Source: Campylobacter massiliensis
Lineage (GTDB): Bacteria > Campylobacterota > Campylobacteria > Campylobacterales > Campylobacteraceae
DNA length: 64,000 bases
Direction: 5' to 3'
NCBI RefSeq assembly: GCF_014253065.1
Contig: NZ_JACLZK010000001.1
Coordinates: 992,001 to 1,056,000 of the forward strand
A program made the position numbers and the translations under genes. Below are positions 41,540 to 49,844 of the stretch, in pieces. Each line of letters starts with the position of its first letter. Position 1 is the stretch's first letter. The notes below the pieces were generated by a model. That model ran no database searches. It saw nothing but the letters and a program-made list of their open reading frames with translations, and was not told where the DNA came from.

Positions 41540-41790
41540 TTTTTCTCTAGTTCCTTTAAGTTTTTAAATCTATAAATCCCGTTTTTCACTCGCTCGAAAA
41601 TTTTGCGGCTCTCAAGCAGTTTTATCGTCTGCGTGACGGTGGGCTTGCTGGCGTCCGTCCGCTCGCAGATATCTGAAATTTTAACGGTTATGAAGCCGTT
41701 TTCGTCCGCATTTTGGGCTAAAAACAAGATGATCTCCATCTTTTTCTCGCCCAAAATTTGACCGAAAATCTCCCTCTCTAGCTCCGTCAT
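41536..41790 (-). CDS. Small winged-helix DNA-binding protein (RepL-like fold)
   Basis: An 84-residue protein. EIILFLAQNADENGFITVKISDICERTDASKPTVTQTIKLLESRKIFERVKNGIYRF forms one winged-helix domain, similar in pattern to RepL-type and MarR-type helices with a beta wing ending in NGIYRF. It overlaps the Sel1-like gene and lies 10 bases after the 205-aa exported protein gene, so it may regulate this small operon. It resembles plasmid replication regulators, but nothing else around suggests a plasmid. Confidence 0.65.
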   Translation of the reverse strand: MTELEREIFGQILGEKKMEIILFLAQNADENGFITVKISDICERTDASKPTVTQTIKLLESRKIFERVKNGIYRFKNLKELEKK

Positions 41791-41800
41791 CGCGCTAAAT

Positions 41801-42418
41801 TTACTTGTATTCTAGCAGTTTAAAGTATTTTTTCGCGACGGGATCGAGCGAGAAAATGTCGTAATCCCCGGACTTTTCTATATCCGCGCTCTGGGGGAAT
41901 TTGCCCTCGTCTATATAAAACGCCCCCTCCAGCCGCACTTCGCCACCCGCGCATTTAGCCGTTTCGTCCCAGAGGTACTCCCATTTGTATTTTTCACCCT
42001 CTTGCGAGCTAAGCGCTTGCAAAAGCAAAAAATTCTCGCGCCCGTCCTTTGCCTTGTAGATCATCGTTAGGTCGCCCGATTTTACGCCTGCGTTCGTACC
42101 GCCGTCAAAGTCGTTAGAGTCGTAGTTTTGGCCGCTGTATTCGATGCGCGCGCCGCCTGCTAGTTTGTAGGTTTCCGATATATAGTTTCCGTATTGCCCG
42201 TCTTCGCGATTCGGCGCTTCTTTCGCGAGCGCTTCTAAGCTGTTTTTATTGGCGCAGTAGCTCAATTTTAGCTTCACGATCTCGTCCTTGTTTGCCTTTA
42301 AAAACGCCCCCAGCTCCGTAACCGACTTTACGTCCGAGATGAAAATGTTCGCGCTTTTTATCTCTTTGGCACCCAAAAACGCGGCAAGCGCAAGCGATAA
42401 AACGATGATTTTTTTCAT
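41801..42418 (-). CDS. Hypothetical exported protein, 205 aa
   Basis: Not recognised. A clear signal peptide (KKIIVLSLALAAFLGAKE) is followed by a domain of about 185 residues with two Cys (YCANKNS and ETAKCAGG) that could form a disulfide, and Gly/Asp-rich loops (NYDSNDFDGGTNAG). The fold could be a small periplasmic beta protein. AAGGAGC precedes the ATG. First gene of the unit with the winged-helix and Sel1-like genes; divergent from xth. Confidence 0.65.
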   Translation of the reverse strand: MKKIIVLSLALAAFLGAKEIKSANIFISDVKSVTELGAFLKANKDEIVKLKLSYCANKNSLEALAKEAPNREDGQYGNYISETYKLAGGARIEYSGQNYDSNDFDGGTNAGVKSGDLTMIYKAKDGRENFLLLQALSSQEGEKYKWEYLWDETAKCAGGEVRLEGAFYIDEGKFPQSADIEKSGDYDIFSLDPVAKKYFKLLEYK

Positions 42419-42512
42419 TTTTTGCTCCTTAAAATGATCCTAATTTTACTAAATTTTAGCTTATTTTACGGCTCTTGCGATACAATACGCCAAATTTAAC
42501 AAAGGATAAAAT

Positions 42513-43283
42513 TTGAAACTAATCAGCTGGAACGTAAACGGACTGCGAGCCGTCGCCGCTAAAGACGGCTTTGCTTGGCTAGAGGAACAAAAGCCCGATT
42601 TTTTGGGTCTTCAGGAGATCAAGGTGCGCGAGAGCGACGTGCCTGCGGAGATTTACAAGCTCGGATTTAACGAGATCAGCGTAAATTCAGCGGCAAGGGC
42701 GGGGTACTCGGGCGTTATGAGTCTGGCCAAATTTGCCTCCAGAGCGCAAAAGGCGGCGTTTTTCGACGACGACGAGGGACGGGTTTTGGAGCATAGATTC
42801 GGCAACGTCGCGCTTTTTAACATCTACTTTCCAAACGGCCAAAAAGACGAGACGCGCCTAGCCTACAAGATGAACTTTTACGCTAAATTTTTGGCGTATA
42901 TAGAGGAGCTCGTAAAGCAGGGCAGAGACGTGATATTTTGCGGCGACGTAAACACCGCGCACCGCGAAATCGACCTCAAAAACCCAAAAGCAAACGCCAA
43001 AACCTCGGGCTTTTTGCCTATCGAGCGCGCGTGGCTGGACGAGGTCGTCTCGCGCGGTTTTATCGACACCTTTCGGCACGTGCGCGGCGACGCGGCGGAC
43101 GCGTATTCGTGGTGGAGCTACCGCTTTAACGCTCGCGCCAAAAACGTCGGCTGGAGGATCGATTATTTTTTCATTTCGGCAAGCCTCAAAGACCGCCTAA
43201 AAGACGCATTTATCCTAAGCGATATCACGGGCTCTGATCACTGCCCCGTCGGTATCGAGATCGATCTGAACGGACTTTGCTAA
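42513..43283 (+). CDS. xth: Exodeoxyribonuclease III
   Basis: AP endonuclease and 3'-5' exonuclease for base-excision repair, 256 residues. Catalytic blocks of the ExoIII family are present: KLISWNVNGLRAV, FLGLQEIKVRE (metal Glu), YSGVMSL, NIYFPNGQ, CGDVNTAHREIDL (Asp/Asn) and SDHCPVGIEI (Asp-His). The start is TTG with AAAGGATAAAA upstream; no in-frame ATG exists nearby. Its stop overlaps the next gene by seven bases. Confidence 0.95.
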   Translation: MKLISWNVNGLRAVAAKDGFAWLEEQKPDFLGLQEIKVRESDVPAEIYKLGFNEISVNSAARAGYSGVMSLAKFASRAQKAAFFDDDEGRVLEHRFGNVALFNIYFPNGQKDETRLAYKMNFYAKFLAYIEELVKQGRDVIFCGDVNTAHREIDLKNPKANAKTSGFLPIERAWLDEVVSRGFIDTFRHVRGDAADAYSWWSYRFNARAKNVGWRIDYFFISASLKDRLKDAFILSDITGSDHCPVGIEIDLNGLC

Positions 43284-43603
43284 AAGAAATCTTGCTTTAT
43301 TTCGCGGCAGCGTTTTTTGAGATTTTGGGCTGCTTTAGCTTTTGGGCGTATTTTAGGCTGGGCAAAAGCGCGCTGTTTTTGGGGCTTGGCGCCACGTCGC
43401 TCGCGGCGTTTGCTTATATTTTGACGCGGGCAAATTTAGATTTCGCCGGACGCGCCTATGCCGTCTACGGCGGCATTTATATCGTCTCATCGCTGCTTTG
43501 GCTGCATTTTGTAGAAAAGCAAGCCTTTACCAAATGGGACTTAATCGGCGGCGCGATTTGCCTGCTTGGCGCTTTCGTGGTGCTTTACGGCGGCAGGGGT
43601 TAA
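43277..43603 (+). CDS. UPF0060 (YnfA-type) membrane protein
   Basis: A 108-residue protein of four membrane helices with the family pattern FFEILGCFSFWAYFRLGKS, FAGRAYAVYGGIYIVSSLLWLHFVE and WDLIGGAICLLGAFVVLYG. It resembles small multidrug-resistance proteins in size and topology, but its substrate is not established. TTG start; the start region overlaps the end of xth, so expression depends on that gene. Confidence 0.9.
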   Translation: MLKEILLYFAAAFFEILGCFSFWAYFRLGKSALFLGLGATSLAAFAYILTRANLDFAGRAYAVYGGIYIVSSLLWLHFVEKQAFTKWDLIGGAICLLGAFVVLYGGRG

Positions 43604-43738
43604 ATTTGATCTAAATTTTACGCTTGTTTTTATGCTGCGAGCGAGATTTTGGGTTAAATTTGATTCGCTGCATTTTTATTTACAATTTGGCTTAAGAGCA
43701 GCATTTTGATTTCTAAATTTTAGCGTAAATCATTAAAT

Positions 43739-44299
43739 TTAACTCAAAAACCCGTGATCTAAAAGGTGCGTGATTAGGATTTTAAAACCAAGAGCGATGA
43801 GGATCGCACCGCCTAAAATCAGCGCCTTTTGCTCCAAAAACTCTCCTGCGAATTTACCGACGTAAAACGCAGCGACGCTAAGCACGAAGCAAACTATCCC
43901 GATCACGGCGGCGCTAAACCAGATATCCGCAGCCGTAAAGCTAAGCGTCACGCCAACGGCTAGCGCGTCGATGCTGGTGGCAAACCCGCCTGAGAGCAGC
44001 ATCTTCGTATCAAGGCTCACGGCCTGCGCGGGCTCGTTTCTACAGGCCTCGCGGATCATTTTTACGCCCAAAAAGCCCAAAATAGCAAACGCGATGAAAT
44101 GATCGATCTGCGCGATAAATCTCGCAAACGCCGCACCCAAAAAATAGCCCGCAAGCGGCATCGCAGCCTGAAAAAATCCAAAAATAAACGAGATAAATAA
44201 AATCTTTGATAGCGCGAGATTGCGGTATTTCGCGCCGTTTGCGATGCTAAGCGCCGCCGCGTCCATAGCAAGCGCGATAGAGAGAAGTAAAAGCTCCAT
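43739..44299 (-). CDS. mntP: Manganese efflux pump MntP
   Basis: A 186-residue inner-membrane exporter of Mn2+. Six membrane segments and both inverted-repeat signatures, [18 protein letters not shown] (first Asp motif) and [19 protein letters not shown] (second Asp motif), identify the MntP family. The ATG follows AAAGGGC. It stands alone; the 299 bases upstream (44300-44598) are rich in AAATTTG and hold the promoters of mntP and the divergent DUF4197 gene. Confidence 0.95.
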   Translation of the reverse strand: MELLLLSIALAMDAAALSIANGAKYRNLALSKILFISFIFGFFQAAMPLAGYFLGAAFARFIAQIDHFIAFAILGFLGVKMIREACRNEPAQAVSLDTKMLLSGGFATSIDALAVGVTLSFTAADIWFSAAVIGIVCFVLSVAAFYVGKFAGEFLEQKALILGGAILIALGFKILITHLLDHGFLS

Positions 44300-44598
44300 T
44301 TTGCCCTTTCAAAAAGGCTAATTTTAACTCAAAATTTGCCTCTTGCGGTTAATCTCGCTCAAATTTGCGGCTAAATTTGACGTCTGAAATTTGGAGCCAA
44401 ACGGACGAGCGCACCATATAAATTTGCGCTTAAATTTAGCCCTTAAATCACAGCTCAAATTTGAGATTTAAATTTGCAAATTTAACCCTCCGCGCCGTAA
44501 AGATGCGGGTAAATTCGCTACCCAAAGGCTAAAATTTACTCGTTTAAAAGCTGAAATTTAATATCATAACCGCCGAATTTTACTTTAAGGAAAAAGCG

Positions 44599-45348
44599 AT
44601 GAAGAAAAGTTTGATCTTATGCGCGGTTTTGCTCGCCGCTTCGGCTCAGGCCGCAGGCTGGCAAGAGACTTTAAACCAAGGCGCGCAGATACTGGGCACG
44701 GCAAACTCGGGCGACTACAAAAGCGCGGTTAGTTCGGCTCTAAACGCGGCCGTTAAGGAGCTGTCAAACGGGGGATTTCTAAACAACGCTACGGCTAAAA
44801 TCCCGCTACCAAAGAGCCTAGAAACTGCGGCAAATTTGGCTAAAAAAGTAGGCGGCGAAAAGTGGGCGAACGAGCTCGTGACCTCGATAAATAACGCCGC
44901 GAGCGCAGCTGTGCCGGGAGCTGCGGACGTATTTTCGGGCGTGATAAAAAACATGAGCGACGCGGACGTGAAAAAGGTGCTAGAAGGCGGCAAGGATAGC
45001 TTTACGAAGTTTTTGCAACAAAACTCGAGTCAGAAGCTGCAAGCCGTATTTAAGCCGATCATTACCAAGATGATGAGCGACAATACCTTCGCAACCGCAT
45101 ATAACGGGCTAAATTCGTTCGTCGCGGGCAGCGCGCTGGCAAAATCAGACGCCGCAAAACAGCTAAAAGGCATCACTACTAGCATGGGTGCCGGCGAATA
45201 CATCCCGCAAGAGGATGAGGATCTAAACGACTACATCACGCGCAAGACGCTAGACGGGCTCTTTAACGTGATGAGCGAGAAAGAAAGCTCGCTACGAGGC
45301 GGCGCGGTCGAGCAGGGCACGAAGATCCTGCAGGGAATTTTTAAGTAA
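44599..45348 (+). CDS. DUF4197 exported protein
   Basis: A 249-residue periplasmic protein with a signal peptide (KSLILCAVLLAASAQAA). The mature part is almost entirely helical, with the DUF4197 features AVSSALNAAVKELSNGG, IPLPKSLETAANLAKKVGG and LNDYITRKTLDGLFNVMSEKESSLR near the end. The family has no settled function; it occurs near envelope genes. AAGGAAAAAGCG precedes the ATG. It ends 17 bases before the first EamA gene, likely co-transcribed. Confidence 0.88.
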   Translation: MKKSLILCAVLLAASAQAAGWQETLNQGAQILGTANSGDYKSAVSSALNAAVKELSNGGFLNNATAKIPLPKSLETAANLAKKVGGEKWANELVTSINNAASAAVPGAADVFSGVIKNMSDADVKKVLEGGKDSFTKFLQQNSSQKLQAVFKPIITKMMSDNTFATAYNGLNSFVAGSALAKSDAAKQLKGITTSMGAGEYIPQEDEDLNDYITRKTLDGLFNVMSEKESSLRGGAVEQGTKILQGIFK

Positions 45349-45365
45349 AATCATAAGGGAGAATA

Positions 45366-46253
45366 GTGAAAAATAGTTTAGAATTTCGCGCCGACGTAGG
45401 CATGATATTTGTTGCGATAGTCTTTGGTCTAGGCTATCTGCCTACCTCGCTCGCGCTTGCGACTAACGGAGTTTTCGGCGTTTTATTTTGGAGATTTTTG
45501 CTTGCGGCGATCATAGCCGGGGCGATTTTTTACAAAAAGCTAAAAAACGTAAGCGCGCTGGATATAAAACCTGGCATGATATTGGGCTTGTTTTTGTTCG
45601 CGGGATTTGTGAGCCAGACTTTCGCGTTTAAGTATGCCGACACCTCGTCCGTAGCCTTTATCATCGGGCTAAACGTGGCTTTGGTGCCTTTTATCGCGGC
45701 GGGGCTTTTTAGACATAAAATTTACTCCTATGCGTATGTGGGCGTGGCGTTTGCGGTGGCGGGGCTTTATATGATAGGCGATACGAAGGTCGGCTTTGGC
45801 CTGGGCGAGATTTTGGCTCTGGTTTGCGCCTGCGCTTACTCTTTTCACATCGTTCTCACCAACCGCTTGGTGCAAAAATGCGACCTCGTAAGTATGGTTT
45901 ATTTTGAAATTTTGACCCTAATCGCGCTTTGTTTCGCGGCTATTTTGGTTTTTGAGGACGCTAAAATCGCTCCCGTCGTGGACAGGGCGTTCGTCATAGC
46001 GATGGTAGTCGTGGGCGTGCTGGGTACGGCGTTTGCGTTTTTCGCGCAGGCCTTGATGCAAAAATTTACCACGCCGGTTAAAACGGCGATATTTTTCACT
46101 CTCGAGCCCGTAACCGCAGGAGCGATGGGCTATTTCGTCGGCGCGGAGGACATCAGCGCATACAGGCTTTGCGGCGCGGCGCTCATCTTGGTCGGAGTTT
46201 TGATCAGCGAGATAGGCAGCTACCTGCGCGCTAAAAAGGAAAATTTAGCCTAA
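45366..46253 (+). CDS. EamA/DMT-family exporter, copy 1
   Basis: A 295-residue inner-membrane protein of ten segments built from two EamA repeats (about 10-140 and 150-285). Signatures: TNGVFGVLFWRFLLAAIIAG, FAFKYADTSSVAFIIGLNVALVPFIAAG in the first half and TTPVKTAIFFTLEPVTAGAMGYFVGAE in the second. Family members export amino acids, nucleosides or other metabolites. Start is GTG after AAGGGAG. A paralogue follows 228 bases downstream. Confidence 0.9.
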   Translation: MKNSLEFRADVGMIFVAIVFGLGYLPTSLALATNGVFGVLFWRFLLAAIIAGAIFYKKLKNVSALDIKPGMILGLFLFAGFVSQTFAFKYADTSSVAFIIGLNVALVPFIAAGLFRHKIYSYAYVGVAFAVAGLYMIGDTKVGFGLGEILALVCACAYSFHIVLTNRLVQKCDLVSMVYFEILTLIALCFAAILVFEDAKIAPVVDRAFVIAMVVVGVLGTAFAFFAQALMQKFTTPVKTAIFFTLEPVTAGAMGYFVGAEDISAYRLCGAALILVGVLISEIGSYLRAKKENLA

Positions 46254-46481
46254 ATTTCGGCGGATTTTGCTTGGCGTTTCGCTCAAAGCGCCGGCCCTCC
46301 GTAAAATCAAATTTATCAAATCGCTGCCAAATTTACTCTCGCGGCGATTTTATCCATTTTAAATTTATCGCCCTTTTTGCCAGCTAGCAAGAGGGCGGCG
46401 ACTCTCAAATTTGACGCGATAAAGCCCGATTTTAGAGAAATTGCGTTAAATTTGCCCCTTAAATTTAGCTAAAGAAATCAG

Positions 46482-47375
46482 ATGAAAAAATCAACCGAAT
46501 TTAAGGCCGACCTCGCACTGTTCGTGATCGCAGTGGTCTGGGGCGTGACGTTTTTGCCGATGGCGCAGACGCTAAAGACCAACGGCGTTTTTACGCTTTT
46601 GTTTTGGCGATTTTTGATCGCGGCCGTTTTGATGGCGCTCATAAGCCTCAAATTTACGCGCAAGATCGATCCCAATTCGCTAAGATTCGGCGCATTTTTA
46701 GGCGCGCTTTTGTTCGCGGCCTTTACGCTTCAGACCTTTGCTCTAAAATACGCCCCAAGCTCCACCGTCGCCTTTATCACGGGACTAAACGCGGTTTTTA
46801 CGCCCTTTATCGCGCTTGCGTTTTTCGGGCAAAAGGTCGTCGTTTACGCCTTTATCGGCGCGTTTTTGTCGGCGGCGGGGCTTTATTTGCTAACGGGTAG
46901 CGAGCTGGGTTTTGGCGTCGGCGAGGGACTTAGCGTCGTTTGCGCGCTAGGTTTTGCGCTGCATATTATTTTCACGGGCGTTTTGGTGCGCAGGTGCGAG
47001 CTGTACTGGATGGTGAGCGCGCAGTTTGCGGCCGTGGCGGTGCTTTGTTTCGTGGCGGCGCAGATTTTTGAGCCTCGCGGCGTCGTGCCCGTTTTTGACG
47101 AAGCGTTTTTCGTCGCGGTTGCTGTGACGTCGGTGTTTGCGACGGTTTTGGCGTTTTTCGTGCAAACCGCGGCGCAGCGCTACACGACGCCCGTTAAAAC
47201 CTCGCTCATATTTACCTTTGAGCCCGTGAGCGCAGGGATAGTGGGGTATTTCGTCGGCGGCGAGATACTAAGCGGCGTGCAGATAGCAGGAGCCGGGCTC
47301 ATACTCTTTGGCATCGTCGTTAGCGAAGTCGGCAGCTACTATAAAAATAAAAGATCGCGAGAAAATTTGAGCTAA
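46482..47375 (+). CDS. EamA/DMT-family exporter, copy 2
   Basis: A 297-residue paralogue of the gene upstream, with the same two EamA repeats: TNGVFTLLFWRFLIAAVLMA, FALKYAPSSTVAFITGLNAVFTPFIALAFF and TTPVKTSLIFTFEPVSAGIVGYFVGGE. Conserved halves but divergent loops suggest an old tandem duplication with possible change in substrate. The ATG is preceded by AAAGAAATCAG. The C-terminal tail is short and basic (YYKNKRSRENLS). Confidence 0.9.
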   Translation: MKKSTEFKADLALFVIAVVWGVTFLPMAQTLKTNGVFTLLFWRFLIAAVLMALISLKFTRKIDPNSLRFGAFLGALLFAAFTLQTFALKYAPSSTVAFITGLNAVFTPFIALAFFGQKVVVYAFIGAFLSAAGLYLLTGSELGFGVGEGLSVVCALGFALHIIFTGVLVRRCELYWMVSAQFAAVAVLCFVAAQIFEPRGVVPVFDEAFFVAVAVTSVFATVLAFFVQTAAQRYTTPVKTSLIFTFEPVSAGIVGYFVGGEILSGVQIAGAGLILFGIVVSEVGSYYKNKRSRENLS

Positions 47376-47566
47376 CTGCTTTTGTGTGCTTAAATACGGG
47401 GCGGCCGAATTTTGCGGTTAAATTTAAGGTTTTAACGGCGAGTTTAGGTGCCGAATTTTGCTCAAATTCGGGCGTATCGAAAGCAAAATTTGACGCGCAC
47501 GGCCCAAACTTACGTTTAAATTTAAAAATTTCGGCGTAAATTTGACCGCGCAAAGGAAGGGAAAAA

Positions 47567-48100
47567 ATGAACGAGGATGAAAATTTAGCGGCGCCAAAGC
47601 GGATGGAGCTTGACGCCGAAGAGAAAATTTTGTGCGAATTCGAACTCGCGCATACCATCTACAAAGAGGTTAGGATGGCGCTTTGTCTTTTGATACTGCT
47701 TTTATACGCGGGCGACAAGGGCTTTGACGTAGGCGTCTTTTGGGTCGCCATGACGGCCGGCTGCGCATTTTTATTTTGCCTTTTTGCGCGCCAAAGCATA
47801 AAAACCGCCAAGGCCAAAAAGCTTTACGTCACTAACAAGCGCTTTATAACCAAACGCGGCGATACGGCCGATATCGGCGACGTGTATTTTAGGTATTTTG
47901 ACTCTGGCTATTCGTGGGTATCGTTTAAAGTCGAGCTTTGTTTTTATGAAAATAAAAAATTTCTCTTTTACTGCGTGGTGGACGAGGAGAGCGACGAGTA
48001 TAAAAATTTGATAAATTCTCTATACCGGATTTCAAAAAACGACCGTCTCATGCAAAAGCACCTAGGCTACTACGTAAAGCAAAAGCTAATCAATCCGTAA
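47567..48100 (+). CDS. Membrane protein with PH-like domain
   Basis: A 177-residue protein. Two adjacent hydrophobic segments (about 40-75, MALCLLILLLYAGDKGFDVGVFWVAMTAGCAFLFCLF) are followed by KKLYVTNKRFITKRGDTADIGDVYFRY, the pattern of bacterial PH domains (DUF304-like). The role of these membrane-bound PH proteins is generally unknown. AAGGAAGGG precedes the ATG. Stands alone between EamA copy 2 and a gene-free gap. Confidence 0.75.
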   Translation: MNEDENLAAPKRMELDAEEKILCEFELAHTIYKEVRMALCLLILLLYAGDKGFDVGVFWVAMTAGCAFLFCLFARQSIKTAKAKKLYVTNKRFITKRGDTADIGDVYFRYFDSGYSWVSFKVELCFYENKKFLFYCVVDEESDEYKNLINSLYRISKNDRLMQKHLGYYVKQKLINP

Positions 48101-48601
48101 ATTTAGCCGAATTTACAAGCATTTGTGCTCTTTGGTTCGCTTAGCAAACGCTGATCGCGTTGGTCATGCATCAAATTTTAAAGCGTTACCGCCGCAAAGC
48201 TTGCTTTAAACAAATCATAGCTTGGTGTCAAAGATTTTACTCGCAGATAAATTTAAAATTTGCTTTTGGCGCAGATTTGAACTTGGCCTGCGATGCGTAT
48301 TTTCGTGATTGTGCTTTTTGCCGTTACGGGCCGGGCGCAAATTTGATGCTGGAAGCCGCAAAACAAAAGCCTTTTTGTGGTTTCGGGATCAAATTTGCAA
48401 GTAAAATTTTAAGAGGCTAAATTTGTCAAATTTAGCTTAAATTCGGCAGAGCCGCCAACGAAGTGCGGCAAAATTTGGAAATCTAAATCAAATCCCGGCC
48501 TTCAAGCGGCAAATTCAGCGCAAAATCCAAACGCAGCGAAGTAAAAATCGATGCTAAATTTAGGCAACTCGCAAATTAAACAAAAATCAAAAACGCTCGC
48601 C
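48101..48601. other. Gene-free convergent gap with AAATTTG palindrome
   Basis: A 501-base gap between the PH-like gene and znuB, which converge. An 86-codon frame here (48160-48420) has no ribosome binding site or family features and I do not call it. A GCTAAATTTG-T-CAAATTTAGC palindrome lies at about 48415-48437. The rest shows nothing else recognisable. Confidence 0.5.
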
Positions 48602-49399
48602 TTACCGCCTTTTTACCGCTGTAAATATAAAAAAACAAACCGAAGCGATGAGGATGATACTCGCGCCGCTGGTTAAATTCGCCTCAAAGCTCAGCCACAG
48701 CCCGCTCACGCAAAACGCGGCCGAGATGAGCGCGGCATTTAGCATCATCGTGCCCAGGCGGCTTGATATCGCGCCCGCGATATATGGCGGGATCGTGAGC
48801 AGCGCGATAACGAGTATAAGCCCGACCGCGCGTATCGTCATCACGACGCTTAGCGCCATCATGCACGTTAGCGCGTAGTATAGCAGCGTCGTGCGCACGC
48901 CGCGCAGCCTAGCAAACTCCGCGTCAAAGCTAAGCGCCTCAAACTGGCGGTAAAACAGCGCGATGGACGCGAGGATGACGCAGTTTGCGATCGCCATGAA
49001 AACAAGATCGCCCTGCGGCACGGCCAAAATCGAGCCGAAAAGATAGCTCATGAGATCGACGTTGTAGCCCGGCGCTAGGTCGGTGAGGATAATGCCAAAC
49101 GCCATACCAAACGCCCACAGTGCACCGATAACCGAGTCCATCTTGCTTTTATCTTTGAGCGTGATCGTGGCGATGAGCAGCGCCAAAAATAGCGAAAACA
49201 GACTCGCGCCCAGCAGCGGCTCGAGCGAAAAATAAAACGCGATGCCAAGCCCGCCGTATGCGCCGTGAGCGATGCCGCCCGCGATGAAAACCATGCGGTT
49301 TATGACCGTGAGCGTGCCGATCACGCCGCAAGCTATGCTAACGAGGATGCCCGCCAGCAGGGCGTTTTGCATAAAATTTAAGCTAAGAGCTTCTAGCAT
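48602..49399 (-). CDS. znuB: Zinc ABC transporter permease
   Basis: ABC-3 family permease of 265 residues with about eight membrane segments. Signatures: GVIGTLTVINRMVFIAGGIAHGAYGGLGI (the GG-AHGAYGG metal-pathway motif) and RAVGLILVIALLTIPPYIAGAISSRLGTMM. With ZnuA and ZnuC it would import Zn2+. Unusually it is separated from znuC by 445 bases packed with repeats and a terminator, so it may have its own promoter. AAAGGAAACAA precedes the ATG. Confidence 0.93.
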   Translation of the reverse strand: MLEALSLNFMQNALLAGILVSIACGVIGTLTVINRMVFIAGGIAHGAYGGLGIAFYFSLEPLLGASLFSLFLALLIATITLKDKSKMDSVIGALWAFGMAFGIILTDLAPGYNVDLMSYLFGSILAVPQGDLVFMAIANCVILASIALFYRQFEALSFDAEFARLRGVRTTLLYYALTCMMALSVVMTIRAVGLILVIALLTIPPYIAGAISSRLGTMMLNAALISAAFCVSGLWLSFEANLTSGASIILIASVCFFIFTAVKRR

Positions 49400-49444
49400 T
49401 TGTTTCCTTTTTTACTTTTTTTCGGCGTTTTTTGGCGTTGCTCG

Positions 49445-49695
49445 CCGAGACCTGCACCTTTAAGGTGCTAAATTTGAGTTAGTCAAATTTGGTTAGATTC
49501 TTTTCGTAAAAAACAACCGTCTAAGGTTGTTTTTACTTTATTGTAAAGGGGGTGGGGGCTTGAATTGCGAAGTCGCTCCCCACCCTTTAATCCCCCTCCC
49601 CCTACGACGCTTTTAAGGTGGCGACATAGCTTTGCTGACGTAAAGCGTCGCGAATTTAAATTTCGCATTTTCAGGGTGCAGGTTTCGGCAACTCA
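49445..49695. repeat. Repeat family 2 with terminal inverted motifs
   Basis: Outer motifs GCCGAGACCTGCACC at 49446-49460 and its near-complement GGTGCAGGTTTCGGC at about 49675-49690 bracket a region with a G/C hairpin (AAAGGGGGTGGGG against CCCCACCCTTT, 49545-49587), AAGCCCCC-type and CGACGC-type motifs matching 19230-19430 in inverted order. No gene is visible. It resembles a small non-autonomous element. Confidence 0.5.
49509..49534. terminator. Bidirectional intrinsic terminator
   Basis: AAAAACAACC (49509-49518), six-base loop, GGTTGTTTTT (49525-49534), a perfect 10-bp stem with a T-run on both strands. It lies inside the znuC-znuB gap, so it would stop transcription coming from znuC before znuB. 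Confidence 0.75.
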
Positions 49696-49713
49696 AATTT
49701 GAACGCAAAAAGT

Positions 49714-49836
49714 TAAGGCGAAGTATTTTGAGATGGATTTGAATGTTGTGAAGCAAAAATGAGCAAGGCTAACCAAATAGGTTGCCGCAGCGATATTTTT
49801 GCAAACTCATTCAAAGATGCTCAAAAGACAAGCCGC
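49714..49836. repeat. Dispersed hairpin repeat, family 1, inverted copy
   Basis: Read on the minus strand it starts GGCTTGTCTTTTGAGCATC and ends ATTCAAATCCATCTCAAAATAC then TTCGCCTTAACTTTTTGCG, the same ends as the copies at 29037 and 38851. The middle differs. It follows the znuC stop by 8 bases. Confidence 0.7.
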
Positions 49837-49844
49837 CGCTAAAT

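Noticed and set aside
41536-41790. Plasmid integration suggested by the RepL-like protein
   Set aside because: A single small winged-helix protein with no other plasmid gene, repeat or origin nearby is not enough.
48160-48420. 86-codon plus-strand frame in the gap before znuB
   Set aside because: No ribosome binding site, no domain or membrane pattern, and composition like noncoding sequence; ends inside an AAATTTG palindrome.
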